Origin: UBA3946 sp002385755
Lineage (GTDB): Bacteria; Bacillota_I; Bacilli_A; ML615J-28; CAG-698
Assembly (NCBI GenBank): GCA_050953085.1
Contig: JBMNLX010000009.1
Span: 186,001 to 250,000, forward strand
Length of the DNA: 64,000 nucleotides
Direction: 5' to 3'
This document shows positions 8,740 through 17,275 of the stretch, piece after piece (positions within the stretch are counted from its first letter, which is position 1; the number at the start of each line of letters is the position of its first letter). The notes beneath the pieces are model-generated. The model did not search any database, was not told where the DNA came from, and saw only the letters and a list, made by a program, of their open reading frames with translations. Made by a program: the position numbers and the translations under genes.

Positions 8740-9474
8740 ATGACGGTCTATCTTGATTTGCTGTTTTTGTTTAATTTTTTCGTAAACGCGTTTTTTCTTT
8801 ATATCCTCGAACTGATTTATCGCGAGCGCGCGTCCCGGCTGCGAATCGTAGCCGGGGGCTTCGCCGGCGGTTTGTTGGTTTTTGTGTTTCTGCTTGATTA
8901 TTTTGTTTATTTTCTCTGCAAGCTCGCGGGCGGTCTTTTGATCGCGGGAATCGGTCTTAAAAAGGGAAACCTCGCTCGCTTCGCGGTTAAATCCTCCTCG
9001 TTTTATCTTGTTAACCTCGCCTCCGTTGGGCTCGTCGAAAGTTTCCGCGTTGATAAATGGTATTTTCTTATCCCGGCGGCGCTCGTTTTCACGGTTTTGC
9101 TTTTTATTGAAAACAATAAAAAAACGGACATATTTATTAATTCACTGAAATATAATATTAGTGTTACCTTCAACAAAAAGGTCATCAAGACAGAAGGTTA
9201 TCTCGACACCGGCAATTTCTCCGCTTGCGACGGTCTGCCAATCGTATACATGGCGGAGAAATACCGTCCCCAAGACTCTTATTATAAAACCGCGCCGGTC
9301 TCGACCGTGAGCGGACCGGCCTTGACCAAAACCTATAAACCGTCGTCTTTCATCATCCGCCGTAAAAATAAAAACATCGAGTGCGATGTTTTGGTCGCGT
9401 TTACCGATTTGCGGGGCTTTGATTGCTTATTAAACGTTGAATTGTTTATCACGGAGGGAGGAAAAAATGTTTAA
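8740..9474 (+). CDS. spoIIGA: Sigma-E processing peptidase SpoIIGA
   Basis: SpoIIGA is the membrane aspartic protease that cleaves pro-sigma-E in the mother cell once the forespore signals. The first ~125 residues hold several hydrophobic helices starting at LDLLFLFNFFVNAF. The soluble C-terminal half carries YLDTGN with the catalytic Asp-Thr-Gly and the downstream LP(I)VYM motif. It is 244 residues, against about 300 in B. subtilis, mainly shorter at the C-terminus. GAGGGTGA precedes the ATG. It overlaps sigE by 8 bases. Confidence 0.9.
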   Translation: MTVYLDLLFLFNFFVNAFFLYILELIYRERASRLRIVAGGFAGGLLVFVFLLDYFVYFLCKLAGGLLIAGIGLKKGNLARFAVKSSSFYLVNLASVGLVESFRVDKWYFLIPAALVFTVLLFIENNKKTDIFINSLKYNISVTFNKKVIKTEGYLDTGNFSACDGLPIVYMAEKYRPQDSYYKTAPVSTVSGPALTKTYKPSSFIIRRKNKNIECDVLVAFTDLRGFDCLLNVELFITEGGKNV

Positions 9475-10168
9475 AAGGTTGTTTAACTTTATTCGACGCC
9501 TGTTTGCCAGAAAACAGCTTTATTACATCAATTCGAATAATATCCTACCCGCGCCTCTCGACGAAAAAACGGAAATGGAGTTGTTGATGAAAGTGCGGGA
9601 GGGCGACATGGAAGCGCGCAACACCCTGATCGTTCATAATTTGCGTCTGGTCGTCTATATCGCGAAAAAATTTGAGTCCACGAGGGTGAATATCGAGGAT
9701 TTGATCAGCATCGGCTCGATGGGGCTGATCAAGGGCGTGCAAACCTTCAAAATCGAGAAAAACATCAAGCTTGCGACTTACGCGTCGCGCTGCATCGAAA
9801 ACGAGATTTTGATGTATTTACGAAAGACGCACAAGATGCGCCAGGAGATTTCCCTGGACGAAGTCTTAAACGTCGACAGCGAGGGAAACGAGATGGTTCT
9901 CGCCGATATCCTCGCCGCGGTTGAAGAGGAGACATTGGAAGAGATGACGAAGGCCGAGGACAGGAAGGAAATTTACCGAGCGCTTGGGAATTTGCCGAAA
10001 AGGGAAAGGGAAATCATCGTCATGCGGTTCGGCCTTTTTGGCCAGGAGCCCCTGACGCAAAAAGAAGTCGCCGATCTTCTCGGGATATCACAATCCTACA
10101 TATCCAGATTGGAAAAAAGAATAATCGATAAGATGCGACATGAAATCGAAAGCCGGGCGATAGTGTAA
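9467..10168 (+). CDS. sigE: Sporulation sigma factor sigma-E (pro-form)
   Basis: Sigma-E is the first mother-cell sigma factor. The ATG at 9467 follows GGAGGGAGG; an in-frame upstream ATG-like codon at 9437 lies inside spoIIGA and lacks a ribosome site. The first ~19 residues (MFKRLFNFIRR...) are basic and amphipathic, ending at QLYYI, which matches the pro-sequence and cleavage region cut by SpoIIGA. Region 2 (GLIKGVQTF) and region 4 helix-turn-helix (KEVADLLGISQSYISRLEK) are intact. The 233-residue length is normal. Confidence 0.95.
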   Translation: MFKRLFNFIRRLFARKQLYYINSNNILPAPLDEKTEMELLMKVREGDMEARNTLIVHNLRLVVYIAKKFESTRVNIEDLISIGSMGLIKGVQTFKIEKNIKLATYASRCIENEILMYLRKTHKMRQEISLDEVLNVDSEGNEMVLADILAAVEEETLEEMTKAEDRKEIYRALGNLPKREREIIVMRFGLFGQEPLTQKEVADLLGISQSYISRLEKRIIDKMRHEIESRAIV

Positions 10169-10189
10169 ATAATTAGTTTTCGATTGCAT

Positions 10190-10219
10190 GCATAAAAGCG
10201 GAAAAAATTCACCACTATA
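10190..10219 (+). promoter_or_regulatory. Candidate sigma-G (autoregulatory) promoter of sigG
   Basis: GCATA (10190-10194) and CACTATA (10213-10219) are separated by 18 bases. The published B. subtilis sigma-G consensus is GHATR-N18-CATWMTA; the -35 matches fully and the -10 differs mainly at its third base. A sigma-A reading using TATAAT at 10218 has no -35. An upstream sigma-A or sigma-E transcript could also read into sigG. Confidence 0.5.
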
Positions 10220-10241
10220 TAATAGGAGGTGGATTTTTTAA

Positions 10242-11015
10242 ATGCGCAATCGCGTGGAAATTACGGGTGTCAACACTTCGGAATTAAAAACCCTCACCAA
10301 CGAAAGGATGATGGAGCTAATCGTCGAAAGTCAAAACGGCAACGAGGAAGCGCGGGACGAGTTGGTTTACGGGAACTTAAAACTTATTTTGAGCGTGATA
10401 AAAAAATTTTCTCACCGGGGCGAGAATTTGGACGATTTATTCCAGGTCGGGTGCTTGGGGCTCTTAAAGGCGATTGACAATTTTGACATGAGTCACGGCG
10501 TCCGCTTTTCCACATACGCCGTCCCGATGATAATCGGGGAAATCAGGAGATACCTGCGCGATAATTCTTCGATACGCGTGTCGCGATCGCTAAAGGATTT
10601 GGCGTATAAATCGCTCAATTTCAAAGAACAATTTTTAAAAGAACATCACCGGGAGCCCAGCGCCGAAGAGATCGCGAAAGCGCTGGGGGTGGAGGAAATC
10701 GACGTCGTCATCAGCCTCGAAGCCATCCAAGACCCGATATCGATCTACACGCCGATCTATAATAACGGCGGCGACGAGATTTATTTAATCGACCAGATCA
10801 GGGACGAGGGAAACTCCGAGGAAAAAAAGATTTTGGAGCTCACGATAAAAAACGGGATGAAGCGACTTTCCAAAAGGGAAAAAAACATCATCAAGGAACG
10901 CTATTATTTGGGCAAGACGCAAATGGAGATCGCCAACGAAATTGGTATCTCGCAAGCCCAGGTGTCGCGCCTGGAAAAAAACGCTTTAAAAACAATATTT
11001 GATTATAAAGATTGA
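10242..11015 (+). CDS. sigG: Forespore sigma factor sigma-G
   Basis: Sigma-G runs late forespore gene expression after engulfment. The N-terminus MRNRVEITGVNTSEL is the characteristic sigma-G start that contacts the anti-sigma factor. Region 2 (GLLKAIDNFDMSHGVRFSTYAVPMI), region 3 (SLNFKEQFLKEHHREPSAEEI) and region 4 (QMEIANEIGISQAQVSRLEK) are complete over 257 residues. AGGAGGTG lies upstream of the ATG. The spoIIGA-sigE-sigG order is that of most endospore formers. Confidence 0.96.
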   Translation: MRNRVEITGVNTSELKTLTNERMMELIVESQNGNEEARDELVYGNLKLILSVIKKFSHRGENLDDLFQVGCLGLLKAIDNFDMSHGVRFSTYAVPMIIGEIRRYLRDNSSIRVSRSLKDLAYKSLNFKEQFLKEHHREPSAEEIAKALGVEEIDVVISLEAIQDPISIYTPIYNNGGDEIYLIDQIRDEGNSEEKKILELTIKNGMKRLSKREKNIIKERYYLGKTQMEIANEIGISQAQVSRLEKNALKTIFDYKD

Positions 11016-11047
11016 TCCAAGCTCGGCGACTGCGGCTTGGATTTTTA
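11015..11047 (+). terminator. Intrinsic terminator of the sigma block
   Basis: The perfect 8-bp stem ATCCAAGC / GCTTGGAT (11015-11022 with 11035-11042) is followed by T residues, directly after the sigG stop. Confidence 0.88.
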
Positions 11048-11055
11048 AATTTCTC

Positions 11056-11084
11056 TTAACAAAACAAAAAATACGTGATATAAT
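11056..11084 (+). promoter_or_regulatory. Sigma-A-type promoter of the ECF S-component gene
   Basis: TTAACA (11056-11061), a 17-base spacer and TATAAT (11079-11084), followed by the start codon 28 bases later. Confidence 0.72.
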
Positions 11085-11111
11085 AGCGTAGATATTAAAG
11101 GGGGCAGGAAC

Positions 11112-11687
11112 ATGAACAACAAAACACGCAATCTTACGCTCGCGGCGGTGTTTGCCGCGCTGTCCATAGCGTTCAAACTATTATCAATGAATTTCAATGA
11201 TTTCCGCCTGCTTAATTTTTCCCCGATCACGCTGCTTTTGGCCGGATACTTTCTCGGCCTAAAACAGGGGTTATTGATCGCTTTCTTGACCGATACCGTT
11301 TACGCGTTTTTCTTGTCCGGCAATATTGCGCTTTTAAAGCAGGCCGATAGCTTTTGGGGAATCATTTTGATCGTCGCGACAAAATTCTGGAACTTGTTTA
11401 CCGTCTCGACCATGCTCTGGGGAGCTTCCGGCGCGTTTATAAGAATGCTTGGCCTTAAACGCCCGCTTGTGGCGCTAATAATCGTCGCGCCGCTAACCGG
11501 AATAACGGAAACCGCGCTCAACACAATTCAGATGCTTTGGGGGCACCCGAGCCCAGAGGTGGTTATCTCGGGGTTACCGCTGCGGATTTTCAATCAGTTA
11601 TTCCGAGTCCCGCTAATCATCATGGTCACAAACACCTTGATGGTGCAATTGGAACAAAAAGAATTAAAATTATATTTGAACTTGTGA
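11112..11687 (+). CDS. ECF transporter S-component (possibly folate type)
   Basis: This 191-residue protein with about six hydrophobic helices has the S-component hallmarks: N-terminal LAAVFAALSIAFKLL helix, central LTDTVYAF, and LPLRIFNQLFRVPL near the C-terminus. S-components bind a vitamin and dock on a shared energising module (EcfA1, EcfA2, EcfT) encoded elsewhere. The LP-R segment resembles the folate family FolT, but substrate assignment from sequence alone is weak. It has its own promoter and ribosome site (GGGGGCAGGAAC). Confidence 0.78.
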   Translation: MNNKTRNLTLAAVFAALSIAFKLLSMNFNDFRLLNFSPITLLLAGYFLGLKQGLLIAFLTDTVYAFFLSGNIALLKQADSFWGIILIVATKFWNLFTVSTMLWGASGAFIRMLGLKRPLVALIIVAPLTGITETALNTIQMLWGHPSPEVVISGLPLRIFNQLFRVPLIIMVTNTLMVQLEQKELKLYLNL

Positions 11688-11710
11688 ATACATTTTCAGG
11701 GTCGTTAAAC

Positions 11711-11739
11711 TTGCAATGACCGGCGGGGAGTAGTATAAT
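11711..11739 (+). promoter_or_regulatory. Sigma-A-type promoter of gpmI-eno
   Basis: TTGCAA (11711-11716), exactly 17 bases, then TATAAT (11734-11739). Confidence 0.75.
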
Positions 11740-11764
11740 CAAATAAGATAGAAAAGGAGTAGTT

Positions 11765-13291
11765 GTGAAGAATATGACACGCAAAAGACCGGTAATGCTG
11801 GTGGTTATGGACGGGTTCGGCTTGCGCGATAATAACCCGGGTAACGCGATTGTCGCGGCTCGGAAGCCCAATCTGGACTATTTATTTAATAATTATCCCC
11901 ACACGACCCTGAACGCTAGCGGCGAGGCCGTTGGCCTTCCCGACGGACAGATGGGCAACAGCGAAGTCGGACACCTTAACCTGGGCGCGGGACGCGTCGT
12001 TTATCAATCGCTAACCAGGGTTTCGATTTCCGTGCGCAACGGGGAATTGGATAAGGTCCCGGCTATCGACAACGCCATCAATCAAGCCGTAACTAAGAAT
12101 TCAAAACTGCATATAATGGGATTGCTTTCCGACGGGGGAGTGCATTCTCATATCGACCATATTATTTATTTGCTTCGCAAGGCCGTTGAACGCGGGGTAA
12201 AGGAAACGTGCGTTCACGCCTTTTTGGACGGACGCGACGTCCCGCCGAAATCGGCGAAAAAATACCTGCGCATGTTGGATGAAGTCATAAAAAGCGTCGG
12301 TAAAAGTAAAATCGGCGTAATAAGCGGTCGTTATTACGCGATGGACCGCGATAAAAACTGGAATAGGTTAAAACTCGCGTATGATGCTCTGGTCTATAAC
12401 GAAGCCCCGGTAAAAGACGTTTTTGCCGGCATTGACGAGAGCTACGCCAAGGGCGTGACCGACGAATTCGTCGAGCCGTTTCTCGCGTCGGGCGAGTCGA
12501 CAATTAACGACGGCGACAGCGTCATTTTCGCTAATTTCCGCCCCGACCGCGCGATACAGCTTTCGACCGCCCTTACCAATCCGGATTTAGCGCCTTTGGA
12601 GAATTTAAAACGGTTCGCCGACCTTACTTTCGTTTCGATGATGCTTTATAGCGAAAACGTTAAGGGCGACATCGCCTTTGACCTCCAGGAGCTGAAAAAC
12701 ACTTTCGGCGACGTTATCGCCGCGAACGGGTTAACGCAACTTCGGATCGCGGAGACGGAAAAATACGCCCACGTCACTTACTTTTTTGACGGCGGCGAAG
12801 AAAAAGACCTTCCCGGGGCGACGAGAATACTTATTCCTTCCCCCAAGGTCGCGACATACGACATGCAGCCGGAAATGAGCGCCCGCCCCGTTACCGAAAG
12901 AGTTTTGGCGGAAATCGATTCCGGCAAATATGACGCGATTATCCTTAATTACGCCAATTGCGATATGGTAGGCCACACGACCGTGTTTGACGCGACCGTT
13001 AAGGCGGTCGAGGCCGTCGACGAAGGCATCGGCAAAATCTACCGCAAAATCAAAGAGGTTGGCGGCACCCTGATTGTGACCGCCGATCACGGGAACGCCG
13101 AGAAACTGCTGGACGAGGACGGCCGGCCGTTTTCTGCCCATACGACGAGTCCCGTTCCCTTCGTAATTACGGAAAAAGGATTGAAGCTGCGCGAGGGCGG
13201 CACTTTGGGCGACGTCGCGCCGACGATGCTCGAATTATTGGGAGTTAAGCAACCGGAAGAAATGACCGGCAGAAGCATAATAAAAAAATAG
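11765..13291 (+). CDS. gpmI: 2,3-bisphosphoglycerate-independent phosphoglycerate mutase
   Basis: This enzyme interconverts 3- and 2-phosphoglycerate in glycolysis through a phosphoserine intermediate and two manganese ions. Metal motif MDGFG is at 15-19 and the catalytic serine in MGNSEVGH (Ser66). The second metal cluster includes NYANCDMVGHT and TADHGNAE. At 508 residues it has family length. GTG is taken as the start because AAAAGGAG is correctly spaced; an ATG three codons later is possible. It is followed 16 bases later by eno, so two successive glycolytic steps are co-transcribed. Confidence 0.97.
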   Translation: MKNMTRKRPVMLVVMDGFGLRDNNPGNAIVAARKPNLDYLFNNYPHTTLNASGEAVGLPDGQMGNSEVGHLNLGAGRVVYQSLTRVSISVRNGELDKVPAIDNAINQAVTKNSKLHIMGLLSDGGVHSHIDHIIYLLRKAVERGVKETCVHAFLDGRDVPPKSAKKYLRMLDEVIKSVGKSKIGVISGRYYAMDRDKNWNRLKLAYDALVYNEAPVKDVFAGIDESYAKGVTDEFVEPFLASGESTINDGDSVIFANFRPDRAIQLSTALTNPDLAPLENLKRFADLTFVSMMLYSENVKGDIAFDLQELKNTFGDVIAANGLTQLRIAETEKYAHVTYFFDGGEEKDLPGATRILIPSPKVATYDMQPEMSARPVTERVLAEIDSGKYDAIILNYANCDMVGHTTVFDATVKAVEAVDEGIGKIYRKIKEVGGTLIVTADHGNAEKLLDEDGRPFSAHTTSPVPFVITEKGLKLREGGTLGDVAPTMLELLGVKQPEEMTGRSIIKK

Positions 13292-13307
13292 AAAGGATTG
13301 AAAATAT

Positions 13308-14603
13308 ATGCCATTTATTAAGGAAGTTTATGCCCGCGAAGTACTCGATTCACGCGGCAACCCCACCGTTGAAGTCGAAATATGGACGGAAAGCGACGCT
13401 TTCGGCCGGGCGTTAGTGCCTAGCGGCGCATCGACCGGCGAGCACGAGGCCGTCGAATTGCGCGACGGAGACGCAAGCCGTTATCTCGGCAAAGGCGTTT
13501 TGAACGCCGTCGACAACGTAAACAACGTTATCGCCCCGGAAATTATCGGGATGAACGTTTTCGATCAGGTCGGGATCGACCAGTTAATGATCGAGCTTGA
13601 CGGCACGGAAAACAAGGGTAAACTCGGCGCCAACGCCATTCTCGGCGTTTCCATGGCCGTCGCCCGCGCCGCCGCCGATTACGCGGGGCTCTCCCTTTAT
13701 AATTACCTGGGCGGGTTTAACGCTAAGGAATTGCCGACGCCGATGATGAACATCTTAAACGGCGGCTCGCATGCCGACAATAACGTCGATTTCCAGGAAT
13801 TCATGATCATGCCCGTCGGCGCGCCGACGTTTAAGGAAGCGATCAGGATGGGCGCCGAAGTCTTCCATAACCTGAAGAAAGTTTTGAAGAGCAAAGGCCT
13901 TAATACCGCCGTCGGCGACGAAGGCGGGTTCGCCCCCAACCTGGGAAGCAACGAAGAGGCGATTACCGTTATTTTGGAGGCGATTAAAAAAGCCGGTTAC
14001 GTTCCCGGCAAAGACGTGCTTTTGGCCTTGGACGTCGCCGCAAGCGAGTTTTACGATAAGAAGACCAAGAAATATGTGTTGGCCGGCGAAGGCGGAAAAA
14101 CTTACGATTCGAAAGGACTCGCCGAGTTTTACGTCGACCTATGCGACAGATACCCCATTATCTCGATCGAAGACGGACTCGCCGAGGACGATTGGGACGG
14201 CTGGGCGTATTTAACGGAAAGGCTGGGTAAGAAGGTCCAGCTCGTCGGCGACGACCTTTTCGTGACCAATACCAAGCGCCTGGCGCAAGGAATCGAAAAA
14301 GGCATCGCCAACTCGATCTTAATCAAGGTCAACCAGATCGGCACTTTGACGGAAACGTTCGAAGCGATCGAAATGGCGAAGAAAGCGGGTTATACCGCCG
14401 TCGTCAGCCACCGCTCCGGCGAAACCGAAGACACGATTATCGCCGATATCGCCGTGGCGCTCAATACGGGACAAATCAAGACCGGCTCGATGAGCCGGAC
14501 CGACCGGGTCGCGAAGTACAATCAATTGCTCCGCATTGAGGACGAACTCGGCACCACAGCCGTCTATAACGGCGTAAAATCCTTCTACAACTTGAAAAAA
14601 TAA
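13308..14603 (+). CDS. eno: Enolase
   Basis: Enolase dehydrates 2-phosphoglycerate to phosphoenolpyruvate. Conserved segments are VLDSRGNPTVEVE near the N-terminus, SGASTGEHEAVELRDGD (substrate loop), SIEDGLAEDDWDGW, ILIKVNQIGT with the catalytic Lys, and SHRSGETEDT. The 431-residue length is normal and no key residue is missing. It shares the gpmI promoter and ends at a strong terminator. Confidence 0.99.
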   Translation: MPFIKEVYAREVLDSRGNPTVEVEIWTESDAFGRALVPSGASTGEHEAVELRDGDASRYLGKGVLNAVDNVNNVIAPEIIGMNVFDQVGIDQLMIELDGTENKGKLGANAILGVSMAVARAAADYAGLSLYNYLGGFNAKELPTPMMNILNGGSHADNNVDFQEFMIMPVGAPTFKEAIRMGAEVFHNLKKVLKSKGLNTAVGDEGGFAPNLGSNEEAITVILEAIKKAGYVPGKDVLLALDVAASEFYDKKTKKYVLAGEGGKTYDSKGLAEFYVDLCDRYPIISIEDGLAEDDWDGWAYLTERLGKKVQLVGDDLFVTNTKRLAQGIEKGIANSILIKVNQIGTLTETFEAIEMAKKAGYTAVVSHRSGETEDTIIADIAVALNTGQIKTGSMSRTDRVAKYNQLLRIEDELGTTAVYNGVKSFYNLKK

Positions 14604-14625
14604 AATGAAGTAAATAACATTTCAA

Positions 14626-14669
14626 AAAAGCCAAGGAATAATCAGGCCTACTGATTTCCTTGGCTTTTA
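14626..14669. terminator. Bidirectional terminator between eno and the flavoprotein gene
   Basis: AAAAGCCAAGGAA pairs with TTCCTTGGCTTTT and the inner ATCAG pairs with CTGAT, leaving a two-base bulge. With A-runs on the left and T-runs on the right it can serve both converging genes. Confidence 0.88.
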
Positions 14670-14721
14670 TTTACTAGTAAAAACAGCGATGATCTTTTTC
14701 AAATTCAAAAAATCTATAATA

Positions 14722-15369
14722 CTATACCAACTTTTCGATCTTCATTGTCGCGACCGCAGAGACCTCCCCTTCCCCGGTTTTCAGATCAATAGGCGAATGG
14801 ATGTTAAACATGAAACCTTCGGGGCCGTATTTTTTATCCACTCCATGGGCGTGGCTGTCCTCTAAGACCGCGCGCTTCGCCTTACCTAAAATAAGGACTG
14901 TCCGGCTGCCGAGAAAAAGATCCCGCGCCTCGGCTAATTCGCATTCCAGGGTTAAAAAGCTTTCTTCGATTACCGGAGCATTGACCGTTTCCGCTTTCCC
15001 GGCGGTAAAACCCCCGGCCAAAAACTCATTGTCCTCGTCTTTATTATGAAAGATTGTCTTTATCAGCGCGTCGTAATAATCTTTCGAAAGAAAATTTACG
15101 GTGAAGGATTTATCTCTTAAAACATTTTTGTAAGTATGGCAATTTTTGCTTATGCCGGCGAGTATGACGTAATATCCGTCTCCCTCGCCCTGAAAAGCGC
15201 TCCAAGCATGAAAGCAGACATTCGGTTTTCCGTTCTTTTTATACGTTCCGATAGCAAATAGCGCGGAAGGGATTCCACAGACAAACTCAAAATGCGAGAA
15301 CACCTCGTATTGGCCTTCCCAGCTCACGCGGAAATGCTCTGGTTTTTGTTCGTTTATCGCGATTTTCAC
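14722..15369 (-). CDS. Flavin reductase-like FMN-binding protein
   Basis: This 215-residue protein matches the flavin-reductase-like split-barrel family. It contains the conserved early GIPSALFAIGTYKKNGKPN, then HTYKNV and FTVNFLSKD, which line the FMN pocket. Members bind FMN and act as NAD(P)H:flavin reductases or in electron transfer; the substrate cannot be read here. The GTG at 15369 is preferred over an upstream ATG at 15405 because GGAAAGGAAAG lies just before it. It is monocistronic with its own promoter. Confidence 0.8.
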   Translation of the reverse strand: MKIAINEQKPEHFRVSWEGQYEVFSHFEFVCGIPSALFAIGTYKKNGKPNVCFHAWSAFQGEGDGYYVILAGISKNCHTYKNVLRDKSFTVNFLSKDYYDALIKTIFHNKDEDNEFLAGGFTAGKAETVNAPVIEESFLTLECELAEARDLFLGSRTVLILGKAKRAVLEDSHAHGVDKKYGPEGFMFNIHSPIDLKTGEGEVSAVATMKIEKLV

Positions 15370-15415
15370 AGTGACTTTCCTTTCCTTTATTTGGTTTTTA
15401 TTCAAAACTATTTTT

Positions 15416-15443
15416 GTTATAACACTTTCGCGCGTTTTTGCAA
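15416..15443 (-). promoter_or_regulatory. Promoter of the flavoprotein gene
   Basis: Minus-strand TTGCAA (15438-15443), 16 bases, TATAAC (15416-15421). Confidence 0.6.
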
Positions 15444-15501
15444 GCGCTGTTTCATCTGCCCGGCGCGGCGTTTATTTTTTTTTGCCTTTAACGCATTTAT
15501 C

Positions 15502-15530
15502 TTAACATTCATTCAAAAAAATGGTATAAT
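15502..15530 (+). promoter_or_regulatory. Sigma-A-type promoter of the unknown-PHP-rsmB unit
   Basis: TTAACA (15502-15507), 17 bases, TATAAT (15525-15530), 24 bases before the start codon. It probably drives the chain that continues to thiN. Confidence 0.72.
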
Positions 15531-15554
15531 AATATAAATAAAGGAAATGCTGTC

Positions 15555-16472
15555 ATGAGAATATTTTCGTTTTTTAAAAAACCTAAAGAAAAAATAGATA
15601 TCAAGGTTCCGGAATTTCCGACGAAATTTATCTCCAAAGCAAGCGACGACGAGATATATTACGAGCGAGCCGAATATATTGACGATCGATACAATTTGGA
15701 TGATTGTTTTGACGTCAAAACGAAAGTTGAGAGGATTTTGGAATCGCTTCGGGCTTTCGACAAAAAAGCGCAAACAATCCTGCACAAGTATTATTTTTTA
15801 AAGTTGTTTGCCAAGGTCGCGTCGCGCGACGCCAAGTACAATGAAAAAATGATTACGGTAGACAAGCAGGTCAACCGGATGAAAAAAATATACGACGAGA
15901 TAAAGAAACGCGCCGACGTCCTTAAATACTTGCCGGAAGAAGGCGATTTTGATTATAACGAGCTCTTTATGAAAATCAACGACTTGTTTGATTTTAGCCG
16001 CGCTCTTTTCACCCGGTTAAGCGATATCCAAAAACAATATTATCAAAACCTAAAAATTGCGGCTTACAGCCTTTGCAAGAACAAGACCCACCAAGAACTT
16101 GAACAATTGCTTAAAGAAACCAACGAAACGATCCAGCAATATAAGTCTCCCCAGGAGGCCTACGACTTTATTTATTATAACAGCGGCGAACTTATAGTCA
16201 ATACGGTCAAGGCGCTCGTTGACGTTATCAACGATAGCGGGATAAAAAACTACATTGACGCTTACCAGTTCCAGTATTTTTTGGCATCGGATGACGTCGT
16301 CGCGTTAAGGTTCGCGGAATGGATCGATCTTTTCAATAAACTGCTCTATGTTATCCGGAACACGAACCGTATCGATTATAATTCCGCCCCGCTTTTTAGT
16401 CAGTACTATCGCCAATTGGAAACGAGATACATGATTATGTTAATTTACAATGAAATGGGATTAAAACAATGA
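15555..16472 (+). CDS. Unknown helical protein
   Basis: I do not recognise this 305-residue protein. It has no signal peptide or membrane helix. It is rich in Lys, Glu, Asp and Tyr with long predicted helices (for example EKMITVDKQVNRMKKIYDEI and QELEQLLKETNETIQQ), suggesting an all-helical or coiled-coil cytoplasmic protein. The N-terminal FSFFKKPKEK is basic and could touch membrane. It has AAAGGAAA upstream and its end overlaps the PHP gene (ATGA), so it is translationally coupled to it. Base composition is lower in GC than its neighbours. A structural or nucleoid/cell-surface accessory role cannot be excluded. Confidence 0.7.
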   Translation: MRIFSFFKKPKEKIDIKVPEFPTKFISKASDDEIYYERAEYIDDRYNLDDCFDVKTKVERILESLRAFDKKAQTILHKYYFLKLFAKVASRDAKYNEKMITVDKQVNRMKKIYDEIKKRADVLKYLPEEGDFDYNELFMKINDLFDFSRALFTRLSDIQKQYYQNLKIAAYSLCKNKTHQELEQLLKETNETIQQYKSPQEAYDFIYYNSGELIVNTVKALVDVINDSGIKNYIDAYQFQYFLASDDVVALRFAEWIDLFNKLLYVIRNTNRIDYNSAPLFSQYYRQLETRYMIMLIYNEMGLKQ

Positions 16473-17275
16473 AAGCGGACCTGCATATCCATACCACGCA
16501 TTCCGACGGCGCCTACGCCGTCCCGGAGATTCTCGAAATGACCCGCAGGCTCGACTATATCGCTATCACCGATCACGACACTTTCGCGGGAGCCAAGGAA
16601 GCGATCGCCCTTTCGCCCGCGAGACCCAAAATAATTTACGGCATCGAGCTTTCGACCGATTATCGCGGCGAGAGCGTGCATCTTCTCGGGTATTTTCCCG
16701 ACCCGGCCGCGACGGGCGGGTTGGAGGAGAGGCTTTTGGAACAGAGAAAAAACCGCCGCGCCCGCGCCGACGCGATTCGCGATAAATTGAGGAAACTTTT
16801 TAACATTGAGATTGATTTTTCCGCGTACGAGGGGACGGAAAGCATTACCCGCGGCACGATCGCGAGCGCGATAATCGAGCGCGGTTACCCCTATACGCGC
16901 GAGGAAATTTTTGATAAAATGATCGGCTCCGGTCGTCCGGCTTACATACCGAGCACGAAACTTTCGACTCCTGACGGCATCGAGTTAATCAAGGAAAACG
17001 GGGGATTGGTTTTTCTCGCCCATCCAGTTCTCTTACAAAAGATTGAACCGGAAGAAATTATCAGCATGGGCGTCGACGGTATCGAAGCGATATATCCCGC
17101 CAATAATAAAGCCGATGAGAAAAAATTTCGCGATCTTGCGCGCGAGTGGCGCGTCCTTATTTCCGGGGGCAGCGATTTTCATCTCTTGGACGACAACATG
17201 CACGGAAAGGTGGGAAAAACAACGCTCAGAGGCAAGGATTTGAAAAATTTCCTTCGCGCCTTGGATGTATTATGA
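16469..17275 (+). CDS. PHP-domain phosphoesterase (TrpH/YciV type)
   Basis: The polymerase-and-histidinol-phosphatase fold is shown by DLHIHTTHSDG (metal His6 and His8), AITDHDT, GIELS, a mid-region HP in LAHPVLL, and SGGSDFH near the C-terminus. This 268-residue architecture matches the TrpH/YciV group, whose characterised members hydrolyse 3',5'-nucleoside bisphosphates or trim RNA 5' ends. It is coupled by 4-base overlaps to the genes on both sides. The exact substrate is not visible. Confidence 0.88.
   Translation: MKADLHIHTTHSDGAYAVPEILEMTRRLDYIAITDHDTFAGAKEAIALSPARPKIIYGIELSTDYRGESVHLLGYFPDPAATGGLEERLLEQRKNRRARADAIRDKLRKLFNIEIDFSAYEGTESITRGTIASAIIERGYPYTREEIFDKMIGSGRPAYIPSTKLSTPDGIELIKENGGLVFLAHPVLLQKIEPEEIISMGVDGIEAIYPANNKADEKKFRDLAREWRVLISGGSDFHLLDDNMHGKVGKTTLRGKDLKNFLRALDVL

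Noticed and set aside
17146..17271. Longer N-terminus for rsmB
   Set aside because: The extension lies wholly inside the PHP gene; ATG 17272 overlaps the PHP stop and gives the normal RsmB N-terminus.
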